Shown: positions 49,561 to 60,800 of the stretch, one piece after another
Layout of the letters: the number at the start of each line of letters is the position of its first letter
Position numbering within the stretch: position 1 is the first letter of the stretch
From: Acanthochlamys bracteata
Lineage: Eukaryota; Streptophyta; Magnoliopsida; Pandanales; Velloziaceae
Direction of reading: 5' to 3'
NCBI GenBank assembly: GCA_019914995.1
Contig: CM034127.1
Span: forward strand, 9,734,001-9,798,000
Length of the DNA stretch: 64,000 nt
Notes under the pieces: generated by a model
Databases searched by the model: none
What the model was told of the DNA's origin: nothing
Seen by the model: only the letters and a program-made list of their open reading frames with translations
Position numbers and translations under genes: made by a program

Positions 49561-49879
49561 ATGAAGCTAATGGTTACGGTCCCATTTCGTTGGTACTTAC
49601 AATTCGTCCGTTCCCTTCCGAAGTAAGATATTGAAGTTCGTCCATAAACCAAACCTACCCTCAGCAATTTGACATGGCCCCTTTTGGAGTAGGTAGTTTC
49701 AGAGAAAGAGTCCAAATCAAGATCACACTCTTTTTCAACACAGCTTATATTTCATCCCATAAGTATCAAACAAAGCAGAGCTAGAAAAAAGAAAATTAAT
49801 AAATAAAACAGAGCATGGGATTATTTTTGCTTTATTGGACCCTTATTATTATTGCTTTTTGCATAAAGATTTTCTGCAG

Positions 49880-50092
49880 TTATTGCTGTCAATTTGATGC
49901 GAGATTATAACGACTTCAAGGGCACGTTACTGAGAACTGATTTTGCAACCACCGAGAGAGTGCGCTTGCAATTGCATCGAATCCAAAAATATGTCATTCC
50001 TCATACAAATAGACCAATTTTGCAAAATTACGAACGTGTAAGACTAACTACTAAGTACATAATAGAAGTTATTCCAAAAAGAAACAAAAAAT
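49880..50092 (+). pseudogene. Orphan exon-like frame upstream of the O-methyltransferase gene
   Basis: A good 3' splice-site sequence (ttttctgcag, ending at 49879) is followed by an open frame with an ATG at 49897, to a stop at 50090-50092. The peptide contains TDFATTERVRLQLHRIQKYV, which has the look of a real charged helix, and its GC content is higher than that of the flanks. I do not recognise the family. It could be a stray exon of a lost gene or a captured fragment. It lies just upstream of the TATA box of the next gene. Confidence 0.3.
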
Positions 50093-50137
50093 AAAAAATA
50101 CATTTGTCAACCTATGTGCTATGTCACCAAAAGTGTC

Positions 50138-50145
50138 TATATATA
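50138..50145 (+). promoter_or_regulatory. TATA box of the COMT-like gene
   Basis: TATATATA at this position lies 90 bases before the start codon at 50228. It predicts transcription from about 50170 and a leader of about 55-60 bases, normal for a regulated plant gene. Confidence 0.65.
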
Positions 50146-50227
50146 GGGAAGCATTACTCGTCTTAGCTAGTTTCCTCAAAACACTCTTTTTCTCTTCCGT
50201 CTTCATTCACAAAGGCCAAACACTGAC

Positions 50228-52321
50228 ATGGGTAGCCAAACAGAGGACATCAGCAACAACGTTAATCGCAACGGAAGGCAGTACTCATCATCCGACGATG
50301 CAGCACTGTTCAGCCGTGCCACGGTGATCACTACAGCTCACGCATTGTCCATGGCCATGAAAGCTGCAGTAGAGCTCGACGTGTTCGAAATAATCGCTCA
50401 ACATGGACCAAATGCATTGTTATCTGCTGCAGAGATTGCTTCCAAGTTTCCAACAACTAATCCCCGTGCTGCTGACACCGTTGATCGGGTTTTGAAGTAT
50501 TTGGTAAGTCACGAAGTTCTAACATGCTCGCAGGCTGACGGCGGTGATCATCTTCGATATGGGCTTGCTCCAGTATGTAGATTCTTTACTAAGAATCAGG
50601 ATGGGGTTTCCCTTGCTGCTTTAGTTCTCATGAACCAGCACAATGCTCTCCTTGATAGCTGGTAAATAACGTTATTAGAGAAGTTCATGCGTTTCTGTCT
50701 TCCTTTTTCCTCAAACAATTTTCTGTTCTTCTGAATTTTTTTCATGAAGTAATGGTCTTTTTGGTAAAATCATAGAAGAAAAATTAACTGATGAATTAAT
50801 GGTGTTTTTATGTAATTTGTGAAGTTAGTTTTTCACAAATTAAAGGACAGCTTACGCTTGTTTTTTTTTGAACAAGGACTTAAAATATCTTTAATAAGTT
50901 AGTTGAAGGTTCCAATCTTACTTAATTCGCAAAGCTGTCAATTTCATTCGCCCTTTAATGTTATAGTCTGAAAACTGGAAAGCTTTTCTTTCTTTTTCTT
51001 TCTCGAGGTTCAAATTAATGCTCGCAAGTTACTTGTTTGTCTCACTCTAAGAAACCACTGCTTTGGCTATTAGGAACTGCTTTGTGCTTGAAAACGTGCA
51101 CTGTTAGTCCCCATATGGTACATATCATGATAGTTGCTATCAAACGTGTCCTGTTAAGTCGATCAAAATTAACACTCTTGTGCATCGATGCAAAAAGTGC
51201 AAATAAATGGCACTAGAGAAGCTTAAAAGTTCAAAGCTTATAGCTGGTAACATAGAAGTTTACAGAAGCAACGAGCATGAACCAAATCTCTGACTTCGAT
51301 TATTTCTTACAACATCAATCTTGACACTACTACCCAAAATAGAAACGCCCTATTATACACGTGCAGTAGAGACTTACCAACACTTATTTTGATTGTTTTC
51401 CACAGGCAGCTATTGAAGGATGCAGTACTGGAGGGTGTGATCCCATTCAACAAAGCCCATGGGATGTCAGCATTTGAGTACCATGGTAAGGACCCCAAAC
51501 TCAACCAGCTGTTCAACCAGGGCATGTCAAGCCACAGTTCCATCACTGTCAAGAAAATGTTGGACACATACAAGGGTTTCCAAGGCATCGATGTCCTGGT
51601 TGACGTAGGAGGTGGGATTGGTTCCACACTCAACATGATCGTCTCCAAGTACCCTAACGTCAAAGGGATCAACTTTGATTTGCCTCATGTCGTATCTCAT
51701 GCACCAAAATTTCCAGGTATTGTTCATTACATACATCAGCATTATGTGCTATATCTACGAATTTGACGCTCTTTTTAAATTTAACATAAATGGACACATA
51801 AATTATGTTTCTGTCTTTAGACACAACTCTAATAGAAAACGATGTATTTTGATTGCTTTGATTATAGGTGTGGAGCATGTAGGTGGAGACATGTTTGCCT
51901 CTGTTCCGAAAGGAGACGCCATCTTTATGAAGGTCAGACCACACTTCAAAATTAAAATGCGTAACATATTTAGTCCTTCCGTAGAATTAAATCCATCAAT
52001 TATAAAAAAAATTATTTTAATTAGTGGATTCTTCATGATTGGAGTGACGAGCACTGTGTGAGCATACTGAAGAACTGCTTCAAGGCCTTGCCGGATTCAG
52101 GGAAAGCCATTATCTCTGAAAGTATTCTCCCAGATTTGCCTCACAACACTGATGCGGATCGGACGGTTCTCTTTGGCGATCTCTGCATGCTGACCTACAA
52201 CGTCGGAGGCAAAGAAAGGACTAAGAAAGAATTCGAGTCTTTAGCAAAACAAGCTGGTTTCTCTCAAGTAAAGTTTGTGTGCTGTGTATACAACACTTGG
52301 ATTATGGAATTCTACAAGTAG
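50228..52321 (+). CDS. Caffeic acid O-methyltransferase-like (COMT-type) methyltransferase
   Basis: Four exons join in phase: 50228-50661, 51406-51716, 51868-51932 and 52025-52321, giving 368 aa, the normal size. An N-terminal dimerisation domain (about 20-115) is followed by the SAM-binding fold: [12 protein letters not shown] (209-220), GINFDLPHV (232-240), EHVGGDMF (251-258) and GDAIFMKW. The catalytic set known from alfalfa COMT is kept, shifted by five residues: His274 in LHDWSDEH, Glu302 in SESILP and Glu334 in KERT. The MN pair (135-136) of the phenolic pocket is also kept. The region 303-328 differs from true lignin COMTs (short ILPDLPH, then GDLCMLTYN), so it may be a paralogue acting on other phenolics or alkaloids. 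Substrate unknown. A TATA box lies at 50138. Confidence 0.92.
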
Positions 52322-52720
52322 CCCCCCTCATTGATCTAAGTGTGTGATGGCTTAAGATCAAAGGGTGCACTGAATAACAAAGAGCAAGTCTGTGTTGAAA
52401 TGTATGTTAATTTCCAGTATTGGCTATTCGTCTGTGACCATTTGTAACGTGCTTGTATTCAAGTATCAATGTTCGTTCTAAGAATTAAGAAAATGTTGTC
52501 GAGTTCTTGACTGATTGATCTAAAATTTTTGACTCATTTCCATCTCTAAGTCAAACTCCACTGTTACTCACCACGTTACCAACTCACTCTACTTCTCCAC
52601 CTGGACATTCTAGTTCTCGTTCACTCTCGGCCTTCTATCACTGTTATTTTTCTTCGAATAAGATCAATGTACATGTTCCTGTTTGGGAAAGAATGAATGA
52701 TAGTGATCTTTGATTGATAG
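52322..52720. other. 3' UTR and downstream region of the COMT-like gene
   Basis: The first ~180 bases are probably the 3' UTR, with T-rich and TGT-rich signals. No clean AATAAA was found. Nothing else is seen. Confidence 0.4.
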
Positions 52721-53032
52721 CCAAGCTTCATCAGTGAAGTTGTTATTGCTCATGTCACCGAGCATGAGGAAGGTGTTGGGTTCAGTTGTGAAAACAACAA
52801 AGAAGGTGATGGAGGAAACGGTTACGGTGTCGTTTTCGAAGACAGCCAGCAACAAATCAATGTACACACTCGTCCACTCTCTACTAATGCTGATGAAGGC
52901 AGCCAGCAAGAAGTCGTTTTCGAGGACAAGTACAACAGTGTCGAGAGCTCCACCGAGGTATTTAATGCTAACTCTCTCCCTGCAGATGACCAAGAAAACC
53001 AAACTACAGCAACTACTGTTCTGGATACATGA
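52721..53032 (+). pseudogene. Orphan coding-like frame, possible terminal exon of a lost gene
   Basis: After a possible acceptor (ttgattgatag, ending at 52720) a frame of 103 codons runs without a stop to TGA 53030-53032. It has no useful ATG. The peptide is acidic and polar, with a repeated phrase: GVVFEDSQQQ at the middle and EVVFEDKYNS about 35 residues later, as if from an internal duplication. The antisense and a second sense frame are also open here, so this may be chance. I do not recognise it. An LTR-like repeat begins right after it. Confidence 0.3.
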
Positions 53033-53039
53033 ATAAAAG

Positions 53040-53830
53040 AATTCATCAAAATAAAACATTTAAAGCGATTTGATCCATACACTATACGCAAAAAAGTTCA
53101 ACTCATTCAAAAAACTTAAACCAATAGATTAGCATAACTATTTAATATATTAACACTTTTTTTTATCTTATTTTTATTCAATATGTGACTAATTTATTCA
53201 CTTTTTATCTAACAATTTTTTCTTTAGAGTGAGTCATATATATTTCTCTTTATTCGAAGTCATATTTCGCACCAAATATGTCGATAGCTCAGAATTTCCA
53301 TCGTTATTACACATCAAAAATCATCCATCAGAACTCAACTTGCTTTGAATTTTGACTCACACTTTACGAAAGTTCATGTGAGTCACACTGCTCTTAACAT
53401 ACTTATTACACTACCAGTTAGAGATATGACATGCGCCGGTCGTCTCATTTGCGCATCGTTCCCGCGTAACTCAGATCCAGCCATCATAGTCCAATTTATT
53501 TCAATTTTTCAATCACAATTGCGGAAGCTCATGTGAGTCACTCTACTTTTAGCATGTCACCCAATGCCAGCGAGAGTTACTAATGCATTAGATTTTCAGC
53601 CAAACTATCGACTCCGATACTACTATTAGGAAGACACAATACATGATAAATTAAGCAAGATAAAACACTTGAAAGATTCGATCCATACATTAGATAGCTC
53701 AATTCAACATCAAAATAGTTAACCAAAATAAGCCAATAAATTATGCAACTCTCTAATATACTAATCTATTTTTATTTAATATGAGACTAATTATTTACTT
53801 TTAACCCAACAACTATTATTATTAGAGAGG
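53040..53830. mobile_element. Decayed LTR-like element with two diverged direct repeats
   Basis: A ~180-bp direct repeat occurs at about 53045-53225 and again at about 53650-53830. Shared phrases are AAAACA-TT-AAAG, TTCGATCCATACA (tttgatccataca in the first), CCAATA, TTTTTATTTAATATG and GACTAATT. Just left of the second copy, cgactccgatacta (53609-53622) reads on the minus strand as TAGTATCGGAGTCG, a decayed form of the tRNA-Met primer site TGGTATCAGAGC. A second short direct repeat, gttcatgtgagtcac / gctcatgtgagtcac, lies inside. This fits an old minus-strand LTR or TRIM element. Confidence 0.45.
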
Positions 53831-53848
53831 TCAGGGTAGATGAAGTAG

Positions 53849-53992
53849 TCCCCTACTACTGATAATAATGGAAAACGTGGTAGTGTAGGCAACGAAGAAG
53901 ACGTCGAAGAAAATGAAGAAATACTTCCTACTCTTGCTGCTGTCGTTATACAGTTGATGGAGGAATACAAGGCCACGAGAGAGGTTACATGA
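53849..53992 (+). pseudogene. Short orphan coding-like frame
   Basis: After gaagtag (ending at 53848) a 47-codon frame runs to TGA 53990-53992. It is acidic (EEDVEENEE) followed by a hydrophobic/helical tail (LAAVVIQLMEEYK). It has the same polar style as the frame at 52721-53032 and flanks the other side of the LTR-like element, so both might be parts of one gene split by the insertion. This is speculative. Confidence 0.2.
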
Positions 53993-55138
53993 AATACATG
54001 TTCAAGGCATTTGAAGCAAGTCCATTCAGACTTGGGAGTTTCATAAGGAGGCAATACCGGTGTTGCTTATTTCAGTTGTTTATAAAAATGAAAGTCAAAA
54101 ATAGAGGTTGCAATAAATAATCTAATCTAAAATTTTAATTCATAATTGATCTATTTAGTTTATATAAGGGTTAAAAATTTGATCCTTATAAATATGTGGA
54201 TTAGATTTTGATTAAACAAATTTAATCTGATTATTAAATAGGTTAATCTGAGTCGATCCAAAATTAATTCATAAATTCGAATTGTCACTCTTTGAAGGAA
54301 CAACTTTTTTTTTATTTTTTTTTGTTGTATAAAAAATTTTTTATAATAAAAAAATTAATAATAGCAATTTATAAATTATTAAACTATGTTATATTTATAA
54401 TTAATAATTTTTTCATATTTTAGTAAAATATTGCAATAAGAGAATATAATATTATTGAAAGTATTAATATATAGGTTTTTTAATGATGAATTTCAATTTT
54501 GTAAAAAAAATTTTATCAAAATTCTATCAGTTAGTTATGTTTATCAAAAATTTTATTAAACGTATTATTATATATTTATAATCATAAAATTTTAACTGCC
54601 ACCGCATGTTTCAGATAATAAAAATAAACATTTTTCTAGAATATTTTACTATCGATAAAGATATTAAAGATGCATATTTTAACGAACACTTATCATATTT
54701 TTTTACCAAAAATATTGTGCACGTTAATTCTAACTAATTTTATAATTTCACTCAAATTTAAAAATATAGAATTATAAATAAAATAATTTTAATTATTAAA
54801 TTAATTGATCAAAATTTAATTCGGTTATTAAATATGTTAGATTATAGTTGATAATTTTGATCTATTTAAAATTTATAATTGAGTTAGAATTGAACGAATT
54901 TTATCTGATTGTTAAATAAATTGACGTGAAATTGATCTATCAATTTAAATTGCCTTTACTACTCAAAAGCATCCAGACTTTCGAGTTTTAATTGACGACT
55001 GATATACTAGCATGCATGCTATGCATTTGTTTGTTTACTAGTGCACTATTATTATTATCTACTTTGCTAAACCCAAGCGTCTAATCAAGAGTTTGGGCAC
55101 TCATCAGTCATCATTTGAAGAAAACAAAGGCCCCGTAC
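53993..55138. other. Intergenic AT-rich DNA
   Basis: No gene. The sequence repeatedly uses the words TTAATCTGATTATTAAAT and AATTGATC (around 54220, 54790-54830 and 54900), which look like fragments of a repeated unit. Nothing else can be supported. Confidence 0.4.
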
Positions 55139-55304
55139 ACCTTATAATAAAATAATATTAAAATTTTACAACATAATTTTTTATACTTTTTAATTAAGTT
55201 TTTAAATAAATATATATAATATTATAAAAAATTTATTAAAAAATATAAATTAAAAATATTTTAAAAATATTTTTTTCAAAATCCACTACTGAACTGAACG
55301 GGCC
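55139..55304. mobile_element. Small AT-rich element with GGCCC(C)GT inverted ends
   Basis: The left end GGCCCCGTACACC and the inverted right end GGCCCGTTCAGTTC are short inverted repeats around a 166-bp, nearly pure A/T interior like that of the other MITE-like copies. A target duplication is not clear (aaa against taa). Confidence 0.45.
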
Positions 55305-55381
55305 TAAAACTCATCTACCATAGTATTGAGATAAGATGTCGCAAATTCTTATTACAAACTGTGTAAGCCTATGATAATTAA

Positions 55382-55672
55382 GGGTGTATTTCAAACGCCC
55401 GTAATTTCATTTTTTTTCGTCAGATTTTAATTTCGAATAATTTATATATTTCAATTACACAAGAACTCAGAACTTCACTTTATATATAGAACTCTAATTT
55501 TAACTTTTTTATTTTCTAAAGTTTCCAATATAATTATATCTTTTAATTTTTAACACACTTTTAAAAACTATTAAAATATAAATACTGAACTCTATTTTTA
55601 CTTTATTTTTTAAAAAATTTTAATTTTTACTTCGCTTTACAAAATTCAGTTACGGTTATTTGAAATATGTAC
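55382..55672. mobile_element. Tourist-like MITE with TAA target duplication
   Basis: TAA flanks both sides (55379-55381 and 55673-55675). The left end reads GGGTGTATTTCAAACGCCCG and the inverted right end GTACATATTTCAAATAACCG, matching at 13-14 of 20 positions. The 291-bp interior is AT-rich with no ORF. This is a PIF/Harbinger-type signature, with ends different from the 47.4-kb element. Confidence 0.65.
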
Positions 55673-56439
55673 TAAGACGAAAAGGAGGATGAACCAAATA
55701 TTAGGTTGTTCTGTGTATATACTCTAAGAAATTAATTTTGCAACCAATGCTATCTATCTTTTATTTTGTAGATTATATACGTATTTATATTAGGAAAATG
55801 ACCTGCCCTTATTTGTGCGTAAAGAAATCTCTAGCCATCGATAATCACTAAGAGTTGATTACATCACTTCATCATCAGCCGATATTGATTTTTGATCTTT
55901 AATATTCCCATATATATGATCACGGTGACGGTTTACCATTCGGATGAAATGAACTCTAAAATTTTTCACTATCCATTGAATATTTTTGTCATAAATTAAT
56001 GGCAATAATTATCGTATATATTTGAGGCAACTTATTTATATCAATTTTTTAATTTTCTATTTACGTTTTTTAATATATTTTTTATAAGTATGTAAAAAAT
56101 TTATTTTTAAATTTAAAAAATATAAAAAAATTTTACGTAATAAAAATTTTTTATTATATATTTTTATTATTTTTTAAAAATAAAAAAATAAAAATATTTT
56201 TATTTTAAAAAATTTTATCTTATAAATACTACCAAACGTCTCTGATAATAACCACTCTATACGAGAGCATAGGATATTGTCTGCACTGAATTAGACCAGT
56301 TAAAAGTTGAACCCCTGTTATAGAAACCTCAAAGACTACCAAAACAAGAATAAATAGTCAAAGTTTGCAAATGTTCAACATCGAATACCTGTTCCCTAAT
56401 TAAATTGTTTATATTTTGTTATTCCAATTTTTTACAGTT
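55673..56439. other. Intergenic DNA with one more AT-rich MITE-like block
   Basis: No gene. An AT-rich block at about 56024-56242 has a right end (accaaacgtctctg) like that of the 47.4-kb element and an interior with the same TTACGTAATAAAAA phrase as the 7.3-kb copy. The left end is unclear. Confidence 0.4.
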
Positions 56440-56822
56440 TCATTCTCGTCTTTTTCACCGCTGCAGAACAAACTCCACCAGCAGCATTAGCTGAAGAACG
56501 GAACTAACTCATCGGATCACACCATTATTATTTCTATTTCATTCCATTCACTGAAGGATCAAAATCTCCCCTCTCATTATTCAATATTTTTGGATTCATC
56601 GGTGTTGTTTCCCGAGTTCAACTTGTTGGTTGATTCTCATGGAAGGAGCTGGTCTTGCGGGGATGATCTGGATCTCTCTCCTGAGATCAAGCTCCGGCGA
56701 GTAATTTATAAATTGGACCTGAGATCGATGGATTCGCATGTTGAGGTTGATGTAGTAGATGCTAGATACTTAAGTATTGACTTGGGGAGAAACACTGGAA
56801 CGAACTCGAAGAGTTTCCCAAG
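56440..56822 (+). other. Leader-like segment ending in a splice donor, possibly from the BPC pseudogene
   Basis: This GC-richer segment begins with a pyrimidine-rich stretch and ends at CCCA/GTAAGG (donor at 56822), as a non-coding first exon would. One frame is open from 56491 to 56844 but has no ATG at all; a TTG at 56590 is the first near-start. It lies 4.5 kb upstream of the BPC-like remnant and on the same strand, and a long leader intron would link them. That link is an inference. Confidence 0.3.
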
Positions 56823-57099
56823 TAAGGGTGATAAACTACCTTAGATTTTGTTTATCATTGAAACTTGATTGGTCTAGTCTTGGTTAATTCTATGTCAGTT
56901 TGGTTTTCATGGTATACTTGGAAAACTTGCTCATGTTGAAAAGTAGAGATTGCTGAAGTTTTAACTGGGTTGTGGAGATGATCTATGAAGTTTTTCTTCA
57001 AGGTTTTGCTCAATTATAGGGACCACTACTAACTACCGAGCGTGTTCTTTAAATTTGATAAATATAGTGACATCTCTGTACTAGGAAGCTTTGTTGCAT

Positions 57100-57819
57100 T
57101 GTAGGATCAGGCCCCCATACTAAAAAATTTGGCTAACCTTTAAAAAAAATTAGTATCGTTTACTTATAAACACATATTCATTACAACAACCAGCTAATGT
57201 AGGATTATTAAAAGGTGCGAGCTGTTAAGCCGACCAAATTAGGATCCACTTCACTCAACTTAAAGTGAGTTGTCTCATTCCAAATTAGGTAGCACGTTTT
57301 TTATTTGGCCATAATTTCAGACCTCTATGCTACTAATTCAACCCTCACCACCAAGCTAGTATGTTTTTTATTGGGACCTACAAAATTCTACACGCTACTA
57401 ATTCGAACTTAGTCCAATTTAGAAGTCCAACAATCTACCTTTAGCAACACGTCGGGTGGTTTTATCGTACTGAATTTTGATACCAATTGTAGGATTAGAT
57501 CCCACATTTATAAAATTGGTCAATTTTTTAGGAATTAGTATCTTCTACTTATAAACACATATTCATACAACACTCAGCCAATGTAAAACTATTAAAAAAT
57601 GTGTGCTATTAAGTCCACCATGTCAGAGTTCACTTAGCCCAATTTAAAACGAGTTGCTGACCAACATTCAAACTAGCTAATCAATCTTTTATTTGGCACT
57701 ATCCCAGACACCTATACTACTAATCTGACCCTATCCTATTAAGCTAGTTCGTTTTTCATTCGGGCTCACAAAGCCCTACACATACTAATCCGGACCTATA
57801 TCAACTTGGAGGTCCAATA
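57100..57819 (-). mobile_element. TRIM-like miniature LTR retrotransposon
   Basis: Two direct repeats, 57100-57432 (333 bp) and 57488-57819 (332 bp), share TTATAAACACATATTCAT, TAGGATTA, TTTTTATTTGG and many other words along their whole length. Read on the minus strand each starts TGTTGGAC (TATTGGAC in the upper copy) and ends ATCCTACA. The 55-bp centre has TGGTATCAAAATTC (57485-57472, minus) two bases after the upper repeat; this is the expected place of the primer site, and TGGTATCA matches the tRNA-Met site. No coding region exists, so it is a terminal-repeat retrotransposon in miniature. The target duplication is not clear (tgcat / gatat). Confidence 0.75.
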
Positions 57820-60800
57820 GATATTGATCAATTAGAGCCATTCACGTAGTACTTAGAGAGTTTTTGTAATCCTTAATATTGTTTGCTTTCCTCTATGTTG
57901 CACAGGGGCAAATGTTATATCATTGCCACATCCAGAATTTGTAAGCGGGATCTCTTAGTTATCTTTTTATCCCCTTGTAGAATATAGCAATTTTTCTAAG
58001 CAGCTGCAAAGGCCTCAACAAGTCATGTGAACTTCATAGATGACTTACTAAAAAATATTTGGTGTCGTTATCAAAAGAATCAAATTTTTCACCTTCTTCG
58101 GAAGTTTAAGGTCAAAATGGGCCCCTTTTGTCTGTTAATTGATCAATTTGTAGATAACTTAAAACATATTATCAAAATGCTACATGTGTTTTTTGGGATG
58201 CATAGTGTTTTTGTCTGTCATTTCTTCGTACTAATTATAAATTGTTGACGCAGCATACATGTGATTGAAAACACAAAAATTTGATTGGTTTGTATAATTG
58301 TATCCAATAGCATTATGCCATATCACTGTTGTAAGCATATCGATCTTGCTTTTTATCAGTAAACATTCAAACACACAAGTGACTCAAATTAGTATTTAGA
58401 TTGAAGATGAAGCATATTAATAGTAATTATCAAGGTGTAGTATGTTTTGGGTGCTTCTCTTGATTCACAATAATTTTTGTGGAATTTATAATCTTCCAGA
58501 GCTTACTAATCTTTTACTCGCAGATGATTATTTAGCTTCCCAGCTTGTTCTTTCTAGACTATATATGCATTACCTCAGGCACTGAGTTAAAAGATGAATC
58601 CTAAGCTGCAGAACCTGGCATGCAGCAAGATAGTTACGTAGGCTGAGAATTTAAAAAATCCCATGCTCTTTCTCCTTCCTCTTCTCTTCCCAAGTGTCAC
58701 ATTCTTCTTTTATCTCTATTGATTCTGATAGTGCAGTCTGGCTCAGTTCTTTCAGTGTGTTAATTATACATATCATATATGTAACCACATTGACATGTTG
58801 ACATATTATCATATCCAATTTGATCTACCCATGTGCCTCTATCTAGGCCGTAGTTCCTTCAAGGTCCTTAAGAGTTGGCATGGTGTTGTTTCATTACCTT
58901 ATGGTGTTTCCCTGTGCATTTACACTGGAGAAATAGAAAAGGGAAATGCAAGTAGAACTCGTGATGGTTGACTATTGATGAAGTATTGTTATGTATGATG
59001 TAAAGCCTACATTGTTGTTTCACCAGAACTTACCATTAACCTGGAAGACCAAACTGAATTGATACTTCATTGAAACCAGGAACTTGCTAAACAAAGTCAA
59101 AACTTTAGCATCATGTGTTATGTGTAAATCTTTCCAAATTGAGGAGCATTGCTCTTTTGTGTGTTATATAAACAAAGTTAATTCTTTCAAAGTTTTGTTA
59201 TATTCTGTTAGGTTAATATTGGACGTGTAAGCCTCTTAGGTTATTGCAGTTTCCTTAATCATTGAGGATCATTTAGTTACAGATCGCCAACTTTCTGAAT
59301 TCCTTATGTTTGGTTGGTCGTATTCAGGTAGCACTCCTACTGTTGATTATGCTTAGAATAATTGTATAGATTCTGTCACCAGATTTTAGTAGACCAGCAA
59401 CTCGCAACCATTCAAATGGAATCTCATTCAGTACACAACAAAATTGAGATCTACAATAACTGGTTTTGGTTGTCTTGTCTACCAAAACAACAGTTCTTAT
59501 CTCATTCAGTCTACCTAAGAATTTCTCATATCTTAATTCATCTTTAGTGATCTCTTTTCTGATGCTTTTACAAATGCATAGTTTCTTTTTCGCTTAATGA
59601 ACATTTTTCCTGAAATCATGGCAGGTAACCGGAGATTCCGGTTTCTCTCTTCTTCTTCTGTTTTTAAATATTATTATTATTATTATTATTTTAATGTCTT
59701 GGTGAAGCTGATATGAAGGATGGGCAGAGAGGAAGCAGCAGACATAGGGCAGATCACTATACGTCCATGGACAGGTTATAGTAGTCAACAATCTTTAGTT
59801 TATTATCTTATGGGACTGTGTTTCTTCTACTTTCCTCGTTGAAGCCATAAATGAATCCACGTAGATTCTTCATATGAGTTCTAATACACATGCTCCTTCC
59901 CCGGTACCTCCCAGTTACTTTTATCTTAAATTCAACCATCTTTGTGTTGAGTAAGATTTGAATAGTGTTGTCACCACTCACATGTGGCAACACATATAAC
60001 TAATAGTTCCTACACTCCCTTCTCATTCTACTGAAATAGCTATGAACTATTTCGTGTTAATATTGTTTGCAGTGTGCAAGTTCCTTCTTGGTTAGATAAA
60101 AGCAAGTGTCATCGCATCCTTCATCTATATGTCCTTACTTCTTTAACACTAAGCCCTCAGTCTCTCATGTGTCTCATAAGCTTTTGTGAAAGTCAAAGAA
60201 ACTCCTTCCCAAAATGGTTCACCTAAATGCATGCAATCTAAATTGACTTGTAGTTGATGCTTAAATTCGTTTGTGTTGGATGTACTAATTCTACCTGGCT
60301 ATACTGGTTCTTCAGTTAATATTATCTAACCTATTTCTGGCAAACAAATATAATTAGTTCCCTTCACATGGAACTGCTAGCATCTTCATTTGGTAATTAA
60401 ACCTGAGTGTTTGACTTAACTAAGATACTCCCTTTGAAGTGGAAATTTGATGCGTGGTGGCACGATATGTTCTCTCTTTTCTTAAGAGAAATAAACTGTA
60501 GTTCGTTTCTTGATTGCTTCTTTGTTATACCATCCTTTAGGAAATAGTTTTTGTAGATAATCTTATGTAGTTATGATTTTCCTTAAGAGTGACTGATGCT
60601 TAAGGACTATGGCACAAAGGCTTACACTGTCAGTAGTGGTGCTCACTCTGAATATAGTTGCACAATGGCTTGGTAATTGTTGGCATCCAACTGCCATATT
60701 TCTGTAGTCAGTTCCTGAAAAGATAGATTGCCAAGATATTTAGAAATACAATGTATAGGTTCTTTTCTGCTGAAAAAATCTGTGGTTAGATTCTCTATTA

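Larger units (their letters stand above)
47703..50137. other. Intergenic: AT-rich DNA upstream of the O-methyltransferase gene
   Basis: No intact gene. At 47930-48650 there is a GC-richer block with a 68-codon ATG frame (48121-48327) that is lysine/glutamine/asparagine-rich and resembles nothing I know; it may be a decayed transposon. An AT-rich MITE-like block lies at about 49350-49560. A 66-codon coding-like frame (49880-50092) is listed apart. Confidence 0.45.

Noticed and set aside
56590-56844. 84-codon frame read as a protein
   Set aside because: It begins at TTG; the frame has no ATG back to the previous stop at 56488-56490, so a leader exon fits better.
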